DNA from: CAYTLW01 sp964438735
GTDB lineage: Bacteria; Myxococcota_A; UBA9042
Length of the DNA: 64,000 nucleotides
Direction of reading: 5' to 3'
NCBI GenBank assembly: GCA_964438735.1
Contig: CAYTLW010000019.1
Coordinates: 1-64,000, forward strand
In this document: positions 44,382-54,105 of the stretch, piece by piece
Layout of the letters: each line of letters starts with the position of its first letter
Numbering within the stretch: the stretch's first letter is position 1
Position numbers and translations under genes: made by a program
Notes under the pieces: generated by a model
What the model was told of the DNA's origin: nothing
Databases searched by the model: none
What the model saw: the letters and a program-made list of their open reading frames with translations, nothing else

Positions 44382-45170
44382 CTACTTGATGCCCTTGACC
44401 TTGAGGTTCTGGATGGCCGTGCCGGTGTGGCTGCCGACCTCGACCGAACCCACATCCAGGCCCTGTGTCTTGCGCAGGTAGACCGAGTAGGGCTCCTTGG
44501 CGCACTTGCACTGGCCGGTGATGTACTTCTTCTTGGTCATCGGGTTTTCGGTGTCCTGGTACCACTTATCGACCTCGTAGACGTCGATCTCGTCGCCATT
44601 CTCGAAGGCGACTGCGTCACCCTTGCCGTCGCACTTGTGGATGTCGGTCTCGCCGTTGGCGCAACCGCCGATCTGCAGCTCCACCGAGCCGGTGCCCAGC
44701 GACAGGTAACCCGTGGAGACCTCCTTGGCATCGATGTCGCCCAGGGGGCCTGCGGCGGCCTTCACGTCGTCCTCTTCGGCGTGCTTGTTCTTGTTCTTCT
44801 TGTCGGTGCAGGTCTGGTCGGGGTTGGCCGGGGCCGCGTAGACGACCGTACCGGGCTTGCCCACGCCGATCAGCTTGCCACCGCGGTAGACGGCGACGAC
44901 GTCGATGTCGGCGCCCGGGCCGGTGCCGGTGCAGGTCTTGGTGTCGTCATAGATGACCACCCAGGTGTAACTCGAAGCGGGCGCCACGGCGTCCGCCTGG
45001 CCACCGGCGTCACCAGCGGTGTCGGTCGCGCCGGCATCGGCTTCGTCCGTGCTGCCGTCGGCGGCGATGTCCTGGTCGGAGGTGGCGTCGCCATCGTCGC
45101 CGGTGGTCGACGAGCAGGCCGCCGAGAACATCAGCGCGGCGGCGCAGAAAATCCCAAAGTACTTCTTCAT
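44382..45170 (-). CDS. Lipoprotein, function unknown
   Basis: A 262-residue predicted lipoprotein: MKKYFGIFCAAALMFSAAC places the lipidated Cys at 19. A short Asp/Ala/Thr-rich spacer (to about residue 65) leads to a beta-rich domain (YTWVVIYDDTKTC, IDVVAVYRGGKLIGVGKPG, YLSLGTGSVELQIGGC, DEIDVYEVDKWYQD) with a KNKNKHAEED segment that is very charged. The start has GGGAAG upstream and a terminator follows the stop. No family recognised. Confidence 0.8.
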   Translation of the reverse strand: MKKYFGIFCAAALMFSAACSSTTGDDGDATSDQDIAADGSTDEADAGATDTAGDAGGQADAVAPASSYTWVVIYDDTKTCTGTGPGADIDVVAVYRGGKLIGVGKPGTVVYAAPANPDQTCTDKKNKNKHAEEDDVKAAAGPLGDIDAKEVSTGYLSLGTGSVELQIGGCANGETDIHKCDGKGDAVAFENGDEIDVYEVDKWYQDTENPMTKKKYITGQCKCAKEPYSVYLRKTQGLDVGSVEVGSHTGTAIQNLKVKGIK

Positions 45171-45587
45171 TGTGCTTCCCTTCTCTCTTCTGAATGGGCC
45201 GCAGACCTGCACGCTCGTCAAGACTGCTGCCGTTTCTTCAACTCTTTGTCTCCGCCGCGCCCAAACGGGCTTCGGTCGGGCTGTGCCGATCCCGGCGGGT
45301 TCCCAGGCAACTTTGCCTGGCTGCAACCCTGTCGGGCCGTCCCCGGAACGCCGAGCGCGGGCATCATATTCGGACACTTCGGGCTGTCAATGTCGGATCC
45401 CGACAAAGTGGCGCGATCACGCATGTTTCAACGCAGGAACGCGATTGGAGTCGGCCGTGGCAGGGCCGTGGGCCCGCCAGTGAATCGCGATCCTCTCTTG
45501 CGCCGGCTCGTCGTTCCATTGGATAATGCCCGGCCTTCCAATGCCGGAGTTCCGCGCAAATGTGGACGGACCCGGAGGTGGTGGACC
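45171..45587. other. 417-bp non-coding divergent region
   Basis: No convincing gene on either strand. It holds the upstream regions of the lipoprotein (minus) and the zinc-ribbon ATPase gene (plus), so promoters for both should lie here, but I cannot place them with confidence. An 18-bp palindrome (45303-45320) is the only clear structure. Confidence 0.6.
45303..45320. repeat. Palindrome CCAGGCAACTTTGCCTGG
   Basis: CCAGGCAA and TTGCCTGG are perfectly complementary across a CT spacer. It sits between divergent genes, about 135 bases upstream of the lipoprotein start. It could be a regulator-binding site or a short hairpin; no T-run adjoins it. Confidence 0.5.
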
Positions 45588-48425
45588 ATGCGGTGTTCGC
45601 GCTGTGATCACGAGAACGTGTCCGAGTTTCGCTTCTGCGAAGTCTGCCTGGCGCCATTGGAGAGCGATCAGACCCGCGCAGACGACGTGGTTGGCCGTTT
45701 CTTCGACGAGGCAGACCTGCTCGAGTCGAGCCCCGCGGTGTCCTCGCGCGGCATGGCGCAGCCGACCAGCTTCGAGCTGCCCTGGCTGCCCGATCAGGAC
45801 GCGTTCGAGTTCTACGGACGAGAGGCCCAGCTGGACGAGGTGGTCGCCGAGATCATCGGCAGCCTGGACTCGCGAAGAGGGCGCGCGGTGGTCGTGCGCG
45901 GCGAGATGGGCAGCGGCCGGACGCGCCTGATCGCCACCGCCCGGGATCGGGTCGTGTCCCGCTACCCGAACACGCGCTTCCTGGTCACCACCGCCCACGG
46001 CACGCATCGCCCCTACAGTCTCATCGAGCGCTTGCTGCGGCTGCGATTCGATATCCCCGAATACCTCGGCGGCACCATCGCCGGAGAGCGCTTCGAGCGC
46101 GCCGGCGAGGCCCTGTTCGGCGACCATAGCGGCGCCGAAGTTGCGCGAACCTGCGGGCCGATGCTCGGTTTTCATTTCTGGAGTGAGCACGACATTGACT
46201 TCGAGACCCGCCAGGAGCAGACCCGGCGGGCCACCGAGGCCTTGAGCGCCCTGTGGCTGCGGGACCTGTCGGACATGCCCACCGTGGTCGTGGTCGACGA
46301 CGCGGGCGAGGCGGACGAGCAGTCCATCAACTTCCTGGCCCAGTTGCTCAAGGACCTGAGCGGTCTGCCGGCGATGCTGGTGCTGGCATCGGACGATCGC
46401 GGCGTCGAGCGCCGCCCCTGGCTCGCCGATCAGAGCGCGATCGTGCTGCCTTCGTTCAGCGAATCGGAGATGCACGCGTTGGCGGCGCGCGCGCTGGATG
46501 GCGTCCGCGGCGCCTCCGACCGGGCGCTTGGCATCCTGGTCGAAGCGGCCAACGGCAGGCCTGGGGCCCTGTTGGGCGCTCTGGAGGGGTTGGCTCACGC
46601 CGACGCCATCAGCCAGAAGAAGGGCGCCTGGAAGCTGGATGCATCCCTTCTGGAGACCCTGATCTACAAGGGTCGTCTGCGGACCGAACGAGGCGGACGC
46701 TTCGACGATCTGAGCGAAGACGAGCTGCTGGTCGCCCGCCTGGGCGCCGTCTTCGGCCCCCGCTTCTGGCTGGGCGGCGTGACCGCCCTGATGCGCATGG
46801 CCGCCGATCGGGCGCGTTCGGTGGACGAGTTCGGCCGCGATGGCGTGCCGACGATGATCATCGACGCCTGCGCCGCGTTGGTCGAACGCAGGTTGCTGGT
46901 CCGCGAGCACTCCTCGCTGTTGCCGCACGAGGCCTGCTACCGCTTCATCGAAGAAGCCGACGTGGCCAAGCTGCACGATCTGCACGACAAGGACGAGCTG
47001 CGCCAGCTCTCTCACCGCGCCGCGGTCTGGCTCGACCTGGTCGGCCGCCACCGCTCTCGCGAGCTGGCTGCGACGGCCGCTCCGCTCTGGCTGGCCGCTG
47101 GTGAACGCAACCACGCGGCCCATCTCTACCTGCACGCCGGCCAGATGGCTTTCGAGGAGCTGCGCCACGACGATGCGCGTCGGGACCTGGAACGCGCTCG
47201 CGAACTGGCGCCCGATGTGGCCTCCGCGGTGCACCTCTTCAGCCTGCTGGCGCTGGGCCGTTTGGCCGAGCACGACGGCCGCAACGACGAGGCAGAGCAG
47301 CGCTATCGCGACGTGTTGGGCCTCGCCTGGAGCTATCGCGCCCGCGGCCAGGGCGCCACGGCGTTGTTCCGTCTTGGCCGGCTGTTCCGCACCCGCGGCA
47401 AGATCACCCAGGCGCTCGATCACCTGGTCCCGGCGATGAAGCTCTTCGAAGCCGTGGGCGATCTCAAGGGCGTGGCTTCCTGCTGTGATGATATCGGTCG
47501 AGGCTACTGGCTGGCCGGCAACATGAAGCCGGCGCTGCGCTTCCTGCAGCAGGCTGCCCAATACCGGGAGCGGCTGGGCGATCGCCACGGCGTGGCGTCC
47601 ACGCTGACCAACATGGCCGTGCTCGCCATGAGCTCCGGCCAGCTGGAGACGGCGCGCAACACCATCACCCGGGCCATCGACATCCGGCGCCAGGCCAAAG
47701 AGGTGCATGGACTGGTCGAGTCGCTGAACGTGCTGGGCATCTTGTACATGTCCTCCGGCGAGACCGAGTCTGCGGTCGCCTCCATGGAGGAGGCCTACGA
47801 CCTCAGCAAACGCGTCGGCAACCGTCGCCTCCAGGCCACGCTGCAGAACAACCTGGGCGAGGTCCTGTTGAGTACAGGCCGGCTCGAGGAGTCCGAATCG
47901 CTGCTCTACAAAGCGGTCGAGGGCGCCGGGCGCCTGGACGATCACAACCTGCTCTCGGATGCGGCCCGCAACCTGGCCCTGACCGCCCGCCAGCGGGATG
48001 ACGGGGAGCGCGCCCTGACATGGGCCCGTCGCAGCGTCGCCGCGGCCCAGTTGAGCGACGTGACGCGGGTGAAGGCCGCAGCCATCGGCACGCTGGGCGA
48101 AGTGCTCTCCGATGCCGACGATGTGGACGCCGCAGGCGCGGCGTTTGGGCGGGCCGCCCAGCTGTGGACCGAAGCCAACGACCGCGGCGCGCTGACCGCG
48201 TGTTTGCAGACCCACGCTGCATTCCTGGTCCGAATCGGCGACTCCGACGCGGCCAATCGCCTGCTGGCGCGGGTCGACAAGCTGCAGCGCGGCCCCAAGA
48301 AGCGTCCGCCCAGCGGCGGCGCCAGGATCACCGGCAAGGTCCAGGCCATTCGGCGTTCCAACGCGACATCGAGATCAGGGCCGGACCTGCCCGAGTCGGG
48401 CGAGAGCCAGGATACCCCTTCTTGA
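45588..48425 (+). CDS. Zinc-ribbon / STAND-like ATPase / TPR-repeat protein
   Basis: A 945-residue cytoplasmic protein. Residues 3-20 are a zinc ribbon (Cys3, Cys6, Cys17, Cys20). An AAA16/STAND-like NTPase follows: EFYGREAQLDEVVAEIIGS, a P-loop GEMGSGRT in which the usual Lys is Arg111, and a Walker B VVVVDDAGEADEQS. From about residue 500 to 900 it consists of TPR repeats (ALFRLGRLFRTRGKITQALD, STLTNMAVLAMSSGQLETA, LNVLGILYMSSGETESAVAS). The layout resembles regulatory ATPases found beside kinases and cyclases, but no effector domain is present. The ATG at 45588 has GGAGGTGG upstream. Confidence 0.85.
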   Translation: MRCSRCDHENVSEFRFCEVCLAPLESDQTRADDVVGRFFDEADLLESSPAVSSRGMAQPTSFELPWLPDQDAFEFYGREAQLDEVVAEIIGSLDSRRGRAVVVRGEMGSGRTRLIATARDRVVSRYPNTRFLVTTAHGTHRPYSLIERLLRLRFDIPEYLGGTIAGERFERAGEALFGDHSGAEVARTCGPMLGFHFWSEHDIDFETRQEQTRRATEALSALWLRDLSDMPTVVVVDDAGEADEQSINFLAQLLKDLSGLPAMLVLASDDRGVERRPWLADQSAIVLPSFSESEMHALAARALDGVRGASDRALGILVEAANGRPGALLGALEGLAHADAISQKKGAWKLDASLLETLIYKGRLRTERGGRFDDLSEDELLVARLGAVFGPRFWLGGVTALMRMAADRARSVDEFGRDGVPTMIIDACAALVERRLLVREHSSLLPHEACYRFIEEADVAKLHDLHDKDELRQLSHRAAVWLDLVGRHRSRELAATAAPLWLAAGERNHAAHLYLHAGQMAFEELRHDDARRDLERARELAPDVASAVHLFSLLALGRLAEHDGRNDEAEQRYRDVLGLAWSYRARGQGATALFRLGRLFRTRGKITQALDHLVPAMKLFEAVGDLKGVASCCDDIGRGYWLAGNMKPALRFLQQAAQYRERLGDRHGVASTLTNMAVLAMSSGQLETARNTITRAIDIRRQAKEVHGLVESLNVLGILYMSSGETESAVASMEEAYDLSKRVGNRRLQATLQNNLGEVLLSTGRLEESESLLYKAVEGAGRLDDHNLLSDAARNLALTARQRDDGERALTWARRSVAAAQLSDVTRVKAAAIGTLGEVLSDADDVDAAGAAFGRAAQLWTEANDRGALTACLQTHAAFLVRIGDSDAANRLLARVDKLQRGPKKRPPSGGARITGKVQAIRRSNATSRSGPDLPESGESQDTPS

Positions 48426-48478
48426 TAATTGCGTTTTTCGCGATTTCAATCCGGCGTCATGTCGGAAAACGTGCCAGT

Positions 48479-48490
48479 GACATAAATGTC
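48479..48490. promoter_or_regulatory. Palindrome GACATAAATGTC upstream of the sigma factor gene
   Basis: A perfect 12-bp palindrome in an AT-richer stretch 130 bases before the start of the RpoD-like gene. Related ATGTC/ATGTCCGG words recur at about 48458-48493. It may be an operator, but this is pattern-based only. Confidence 0.35.
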
Positions 48491-48621
48491 CGGCGGCGCC
48501 CGATGCAGCGCCGTTTCGCAAATGTGGCGATGCGTCCAACATTTCGGGATCAAGTGAATAATCTCTGAGGCCACTCGTTTGGCCGCGACCTTGCACTACC
48601 TCCCGTCGCCAGGAGGTGCCT

Positions 48622-50226
48622 ATGCCATCGGTTGCACGCAACGAGAAGAGCCAAGCCAAACCGGCCACGGTTCGGCGGATCAAACCCCTCGCAGCGCGCC
48701 CGGGATTTCGCGATCCCGTCGCATTGAACGTGAGCCCGCAGGGCATTGTTGCCCGCCGCGATCGTTCCGCAGACGACGAAAAGAAGCCGCGTGAGCGGCG
48801 CGAGGTCGTCGATCCCACGGTGCTTTACCTGCAGGGCATTGGCCGCGTCTCGCTGCTGACCCGCGAAGGAGAGGCGGAGATTGCCGCGCGCATGGAGTCG
48901 GCGTCGGCTGAGATCCTGGACATGTTGGAGTGCTGCAAGCTGTCACGACCCTACCTGCGCGAGCTGCCCGCGCTCATGGTGGACGACATCGACCTGCTCA
49001 AGGAGTGGACCACCCCGCACGACTGGCGCGATCGGGATGCGCGCATCACCACCCTGGCACGTGCCGAGCGTTTCGCACGCCGCGCGGCCGATCTGGACAA
49101 CAACATCGACGAGGCGGCCGCCGGCCGCGGCGACCCGGAAGCGTTGGGCGACCCCCAGCACCAGGCGCGTCGATCCAAGTTCCGCGTGTTCTACGAAGAT
49201 CGCGTGGGCGAGCGGCTGATTCGCCGGGCCCAGAAGGAATTCGAAGAGGCCACGCGGGCTGCAGCGCGCGCCGCGCTCGACCTGCGCGACGCCCTGACCG
49301 ATGCCGAGATGGACGACGCTGCTTTCGAGAAGCTCGACCTGGCCGTCGCCGGTCGGCGCGCCCGCAGCGACCGGGCCCGCAAGCGCAAGGCCGTGGCCAT
49401 CGCCGCCATCGCCGCCAAAGAGGCCGCCGAAGCGTGGGGCGGAGAGGGTTGCGAGGCCGCGCGCGCCATGCGCCGGCTGCGTTGCTGCGAGCGGATCATC
49501 GACGAGACCCGCAGCGTGATGATCCAGGCCAACCTGCGCCTGGTGGTGTCCATCGCCAAGCGCTACATGAACCGCGGCCTGCATCTGCTGGACCTGGTCC
49601 AGGAGGGCAACATCGGCTTGATCAAAGCCGTCGAGAAGTTCGAGTGGCAGCGTGGCCACAAGTTCTCGACCTACGCCACCTGGTGGATTCGCCAGGCGAT
49701 CACCCGCAGCATCGCCGACTATGGCCGCACGATCCGCATCCCGGTGCACCTGATCGAGGCCCTCAATCGGATCATGCGCGAGCGGGCGAAGCTGGAGCAG
49801 AAGCTGGGTCGGGAGCCGAGCGTCGACGAGATCGCCAAGGTGACCGAGCACTCTGTCGAGCAGATCGAGCACATCCTGAAGATGGTCCGCACGCCCCTGT
49901 CCCTGGACGCCACCGTTGGCGAGGATGAGGACGCCAAGCTGGCCAACTTCATCGAGGATCCCAACGGCGTGCGGCCACTGGAGGAGTGCCTCAAGGCGGA
50001 TCTGGCGCACCAGACCCGGCGCATGCTCACCCGTCTGCAGCCGCGCGAAGAGGCCGTGCTGCGGCTGCGCTTCGGCATCGGCAGCGGCCAGACCATGACC
50101 CTGGAGCAGGTCGGCCAGCTCTTCCAGCTGACCCGCGAGCGCATCCGGCAGATCGAGACCGGCGCCCTGAAGAAGCTGCGCACGGCGCCCTGCCGCGACA
50201 CGATGGCCTACTACCTCGAAGGCTGA
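48622..50226 (+). CDS. RNA polymerase sigma-70 factor, RpoD-like
   Basis: A 534-residue sigma factor. Region 1.2 (YLQGIGRVSLLTREGEAEIA) is followed by a non-conserved Ala/Arg-rich region, then regions 2.1-2.4 (QANLRLVVSIAKRYMNRGLH, LDLVQEGNIGLIKAVEKFEW, FSTYATWWIRQAITRSIADY, TIRIPVHLIEALNR), region 3 and region 4.2 (MTLEQVGQLFQLTRERIRQI). No region 1.1 is apparent. Region 2.4 is close to the primary sigma, but region 4.2 differs from the usual VGxxFxVTRERIRQIEAKAL and the C-terminus (CRDTMAYYLEG) is atypical, so it may be a paralogue rather than the housekeeping factor. GGAGG is five bases before the ATG. Confidence 0.88.
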   Translation: MPSVARNEKSQAKPATVRRIKPLAARPGFRDPVALNVSPQGIVARRDRSADDEKKPRERREVVDPTVLYLQGIGRVSLLTREGEAEIAARMESASAEILDMLECCKLSRPYLRELPALMVDDIDLLKEWTTPHDWRDRDARITTLARAERFARRAADLDNNIDEAAAGRGDPEALGDPQHQARRSKFRVFYEDRVGERLIRRAQKEFEEATRAAARAALDLRDALTDAEMDDAAFEKLDLAVAGRRARSDRARKRKAVAIAAIAAKEAAEAWGGEGCEAARAMRRLRCCERIIDETRSVMIQANLRLVVSIAKRYMNRGLHLLDLVQEGNIGLIKAVEKFEWQRGHKFSTYATWWIRQAITRSIADYGRTIRIPVHLIEALNRIMRERAKLEQKLGREPSVDEIAKVTEHSVEQIEHILKMVRTPLSLDATVGEDEDAKLANFIEDPNGVRPLEECLKADLAHQTRRMLTRLQPREEAVLRLRFGIGSGQTMTLEQVGQLFQLTRERIRQIETGALKKLRTAPCRDTMAYYLEG

Positions 50227-50254
50227 ATCGGCATCGGCGGCGACAGCACGTCAC

Positions 50255-51829
50255 CTAATCAGCAGAGCGGACCACCACACGCCCCTCGTAGGGCAGGATC
50301 TGCTCCACTTCCAGCCAGCACCAGTCGCCGATCGTGCCGGTGTGGCCGGCCAGCTGCACATCCGTCGCCAGTTCGGGCACGAACGCCAGCTTGCGCCCCT
50401 GGCGCAGGGGATCGTCGACCAGTTGACCGTGCAGACGGGCGCCCAGGCCGCGCTCGGCCAACGCCACGAGCGTGAAGTAGCGCCGTGCACGCCTTTCCAC
50501 CGCGCGCTGCCGCCGAATGCGCTCCTGGCAGTGGTGCATGGTCTTGCGGATGCTGGACCCGGACAGCGCCTGCCGCTGACCGCGCAGGGCGGCGAGCAAC
50601 TGGCGCTGGGCGAGCAGGTCGCCGGCGCGGCGCAGGGGCGATGTCGCCTGCACGTAGCCCTCGGCGGCGAGCACTGCGTGGGGTCGGGCGCGCACGCTCG
50701 CGCGGGCCGCAGACATATGGCGGAGCATGGCGTAGATGTCGACCGGTTCGGTGTACAGACCCGCTGACAGCGGTGGACTGGCCGGCGCCGGCTGACCTCG
50801 AAACGGCGCCGGCAGCCCCGCCTCCGTGAAGAAGTCGGCGGTGGCCATACCGCAGAGCACCATGGCCTCGCCCACCAGGCGTCGGGCCAGCTGGGCCTGG
50901 TGCGCCGGTCGTATGAGTACCGATCCGTGCCGGGGAGCCACCACCTCCACGTCCGGGCGGTACAGGAGCCAGGCGCCGCGCCGGATCCGGCAGGCTTCAG
51001 AACGGCGGGTCATCTCCGCCAACAGGGCCGCCTGGGCGCGGTCTACATGGGGTTCGGCGGCGCCATCATTGGTCGCTTCGGCATCGTCGCCGGCCGGGTG
51101 GTCCAGCGCTGCCTGGACCTGGTCGTAGGTCCACGAGGCGGACAGGCGGATCAGACCCTCGCGGATGGCCAGGGTGCGGCGCTGGCCGGAGGGCGGGATC
51201 AGCAGGTCATAGACGACGGCGGGGCGGTGCTCGGCCAGCGAAAGCGAGGCCAGCTCCGAACCCAGACGCGGCGGCAACATGGGGCCGACGTAGCGCGGAT
51301 GGTACAGGGTCGCGGCCCGCCCCAGGGCCATACGCTCGAGCTTGCTGCCGACGGGCATCCAGCAGGTCGGGCTGGCGATGGCGACGTGCAGGACGATGTC
51401 CTCGCCTTGCATCTCGGCCCACATGGCGTCGTCCACCTCGTGTGGGTCGACGCTGTCGATGCTGGCCCAGGGCCCTTCGATGACGTCCAGTCCGGCGGGC
51501 AGCTCCGGCTGCGGGGCGAGCTCGTCGACCACGTCAGCGGGCCAGGGGCGCATGGCTTCCGAGGCCAGCAGGTCGACGTCGTCGTGGCCATCCCAGACGC
51601 CCAGGTGGACCAGCAGGCGACCGGCTGCCTGCCGTGCGCCGTGCGCGCCGCCGCGGGACTGCAGCTCGGTGGCCCAGGGCGCCGCCTCCAGCGAACCGCC
51701 GCAGGCCAGCGTCTCCAAGGCTTCGGCGAGGGCCGGATGCGGTGCAGGCCCCACCTCGCCGGTGGTTCGCAAGCGCTGGCGCAGTTCGGCCAGGCTGCTG
51801 GCCAGTTCGGAGGCGCTGGCACCGGTCAC
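50255..51829 (-). CDS. RNase II/R-family (RNB domain) exoribonuclease
   Basis: A 524-residue RNB-family protein. The catalytic Asp loop is ASIDSVDPHEVDDAMWAE, followed by VGPMLPPRLGSELASLSLAE and, near the C-terminus, VQATSPLRRAGDLLAQRQL, which are diagnostic of RNB. No N-terminal cold-shock domains are evident and only a weak S1-like region follows, so it is a short-form enzyme that probably degrades RNA 3' to 5'. The start is a GTG at 51829 overlapping the recD2 TGA (GTGA). Confidence 0.87.
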   Translation of the reverse strand: MTGASASELASSLAELRQRLRTTGEVGPAPHPALAEALETLACGGSLEAAPWATELQSRGGAHGARQAAGRLLVHLGVWDGHDDVDLLASEAMRPWPADVVDELAPQPELPAGLDVIEGPWASIDSVDPHEVDDAMWAEMQGEDIVLHVAIASPTCWMPVGSKLERMALGRAATLYHPRYVGPMLPPRLGSELASLSLAEHRPAVVYDLLIPPSGQRRTLAIREGLIRLSASWTYDQVQAALDHPAGDDAEATNDGAAEPHVDRAQAALLAEMTRRSEACRIRRGAWLLYRPDVEVVAPRHGSVLIRPAHQAQLARRLVGEAMVLCGMATADFFTEAGLPAPFRGQPAPASPPLSAGLYTEPVDIYAMLRHMSAARASVRARPHAVLAAEGYVQATSPLRRAGDLLAQRQLLAALRGQRQALSGSSIRKTMHHCQERIRRQRAVERRARRYFTLVALAERGLGARLHGQLVDDPLRQGRKLAFVPELATDVQLAGHTGTIGDWCWLEVEQILPYEGRVVVRSAD

Positions 51830-54105
51830 GGGCTCTCCTCAAGCGACAATTGGGGCCCCCGGCGGATCAATTCGCCTCGCAGACGCTGGCGCAGCAAGGT
51901 GACTCGACGGGTTGGGGCGGCGTTGCGTGCGGCCCGACCCACGGCGGCGCGCTGTCCGATCAGGACCGCGAATCGACGCGCCCGGGTCAGCGCAGTGTAG
52001 AGCAGATTGCGCTGCAGCAACATGCGGTGCTGACCGTGCAGCGGCAGGACAACCGCCGGGTACTCGCTGCCCTGGCTCTTGTGCACCGTGATCGCGTAGG
52101 CCAGCTGCAGATCGGTCAGCGCCGACTCTCCGCAGGCCACCTCGCGCTCACCCAGGCGGACGATGACGTGCTCGCCTTCGCGGCGCAGCACGCGGCCGAT
52201 GTCGCCGTTGAAGACGTCCAGATCATAGTTGTTGCGCACCTGGAGCACTTTATCGCCCACGCGCAACCCGTGGCCGACCGGATCGCCCTCGGGGTTCAAC
52301 TCGGCGCGCAGTACGTTGTTCAACTCGACGGTGCCCAGGGTGCCTCGATGCATGGGCACGATCACCTGGATGTCATCGACGGGATGGAGGCCGAGGCGCG
52401 CAGGAATCCGGCGCAGCACCACCTCGAGCAAGGTGCTGATGATGTCCTCGGGACGATCGCGGTCCAGCAGGTAGAAGTCGCCGGCGCGCTCCCGGCTGCC
52501 GCCCACCGGCATGCGGCCGGCGCAGACGCGGTGGGCGTTGTCGACGATGAGCGACTCGCCCGCCTGTCGGTAGATGTGATCCAGGCGAATCACGGGGCAG
52601 CGATCGCTGCGCACGATGTCATCCAGCACCGCTCCCGGCCCGACGCTGGGCAGCTGGTCGGCATCGCCCACCAGGAGCAGGCGGGCGCCGGGGCGGATGG
52701 CGCAGCAGAGGGCGGCGGCCAGCGAGGTGTCGACCATGGAGCACTCGTCGACGATGACGAGATCGTGTTCCAGGGGCATGGAGCGGCCGCGCAGGAAGGC
52801 CCGCGTACGTGGATCGAACTCCAGCAGCCGGTGCAGGGTCGAGGCCTCCATGCCGGTCGCCTCGGCGAGACGTCTGGCGGCGCGGCCGGTCGGCGCGGCC
52901 AGGGCGATGTGCAGTTTGTCGGGCCCGCTGGCCGCGATCACGCCCTGGATGATGGTCGTCTTGCCGGTACCCGGGCCGCCGGTGACCACCATCAAGCCGC
53001 TGCTGAGGGCCTGCTGGATGGCCTCCAATTGCCGCCCTGCCGGGGCAAATCCCAGGGCGCCAGCCGCCAGATGGAGTCGAGCATCGAGGGCGTCGCCGAC
53101 CAGCTGACCGCCCGAACTGACCCCGAGGCGGGCCAGGTCTTCGGCCAACGAGGCCTCGGCGCGCATGAGCCGGCGCATGCCGTGATGCACCGCGACGCCG
53201 GCCTGCCCCGGCTCCGAGCCAAGAGCGCCCTGTGCAACGCCGATCTCCAATACGTGGCCCCTGGCCACCTCGCGCTGCACGGCCGCAGCTACGTCGTCGA
53301 CCTCGCGGCGCAGCAGCTCGCGGGCCGTGTCCAGCAGCTGCTCAGCGCTTGGGGCGGTGTGGCCCTGGTTGGCCAGTTGCTCCAGGGCGTGGTTCACACC
53401 GGCGTCCAGACGCGCCGGGTCGTCGGCGGCGACGCCCTGGCTGCGAGCGATGCGGTCGGCGAGGGTGAAGCCGATGCCTGTCACCTCTCGGGCCAGCCGA
53501 TAGGGTTGCTCTCGCACCGTGCGCACGCTGTCGTCGCCGAGGGTCTCCACGATGCGTCCGGCAAGGGCGCTGCCAATGCCCAGATCGAGCAGGAAGACCA
53601 GGGCCGCATCGCGCTCGATGCGCGGCTGCAACGCCGCGACCACGGCGGTCCGGCGGGCCCGTCCAAGACCGCGCACCTCTTGCAGTCGTTGGGGCTCGGC
53701 GGCGATCACCTTCAAGGTCTCGGTGCCGAAACGGTCGACGATACGGCCGGCCAGCGCGGGGCCGACGCCCTTGATCTTCGCCGCCACCAGGTAGCGCTGA
53801 ATGCCGGCGACGGTGGCCGGCAGCACCGGGCGCGCCGTGCTCACCTGCAGCTGACGTCCCCACTTGGGATCGGTATGCCAGCGACCGCTGAGGGCCACAG
53901 TCTCGCCCGAGGACAGGCCCCACAGGGGACCTTTGGCGACGAAGGTCTCGACGCCGTCGACCGGCTCGAAGACCGCGATGGAGAAGCCACCGTCGGCGCG
54001 TTCGTAGATGATGCGCTGCAGGATCGCTTCGATGGTCGTCGGGCTGGTCTCTTCCGAGCGCCGACCGGGACGCCCCGCGGGCTCCTCGGCTCCGCGGTCA
54101 GTCAT
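51826..54105 (-). CDS. recD2: RecD2-type ATP-dependent DNA helicase
   Basis: A 759-residue superfamily 1B 5'-3' helicase. An N-terminal RecD2 region with helix-hairpin-helix segments (IKGVGPALAGRIVDRFG, VTGIGFTLADRIARSQG) precedes the motor: Walker A GGPGTGKTT (Lys382), VIVDECSMVD, LLVGDADQLPSVGPG and, at the end, AYAITVHKSQGSEYPAVVLP and YTALTRAR. No RecB or RecC partner is present, as expected for RecD2. The start is the ATG at 54105, overlapping the upstream lipoprotein gene by eight bases. Confidence 0.92.
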   Translation of the reverse strand: MTDRGAEEPAGRPGRRSEETSPTTIEAILQRIIYERADGGFSIAVFEPVDGVETFVAKGPLWGLSSGETVALSGRWHTDPKWGRQLQVSTARPVLPATVAGIQRYLVAAKIKGVGPALAGRIVDRFGTETLKVIAAEPQRLQEVRGLGRARRTAVVAALQPRIERDAALVFLLDLGIGSALAGRIVETLGDDSVRTVREQPYRLAREVTGIGFTLADRIARSQGVAADDPARLDAGVNHALEQLANQGHTAPSAEQLLDTARELLRREVDDVAAAVQREVARGHVLEIGVAQGALGSEPGQAGVAVHHGMRRLMRAEASLAEDLARLGVSSGGQLVGDALDARLHLAAGALGFAPAGRQLEAIQQALSSGLMVVTGGPGTGKTTIIQGVIAASGPDKLHIALAAPTGRAARRLAEATGMEASTLHRLLEFDPRTRAFLRGRSMPLEHDLVIVDECSMVDTSLAAALCCAIRPGARLLLVGDADQLPSVGPGAVLDDIVRSDRCPVIRLDHIYRQAGESLIVDNAHRVCAGRMPVGGSRERAGDFYLLDRDRPEDIISTLLEVVLRRIPARLGLHPVDDIQVIVPMHRGTLGTVELNNVLRAELNPEGDPVGHGLRVGDKVLQVRNNYDLDVFNGDIGRVLRREGEHVIVRLGEREVACGESALTDLQLAYAITVHKSQGSEYPAVVLPLHGQHRMLLQRNLLYTALTRARRFAVLIGQRAAVGRAARNAAPTRRVTLLRQRLRGELIRRGPQLSLEESP

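Noticed and set aside
45417..48215. 932-codon minus-strand open frame
   Set aside because: It is the shadow of the zinc-ribbon ATPase/TPR gene, whose P-loop, Walker B and TPR repeats are clear.
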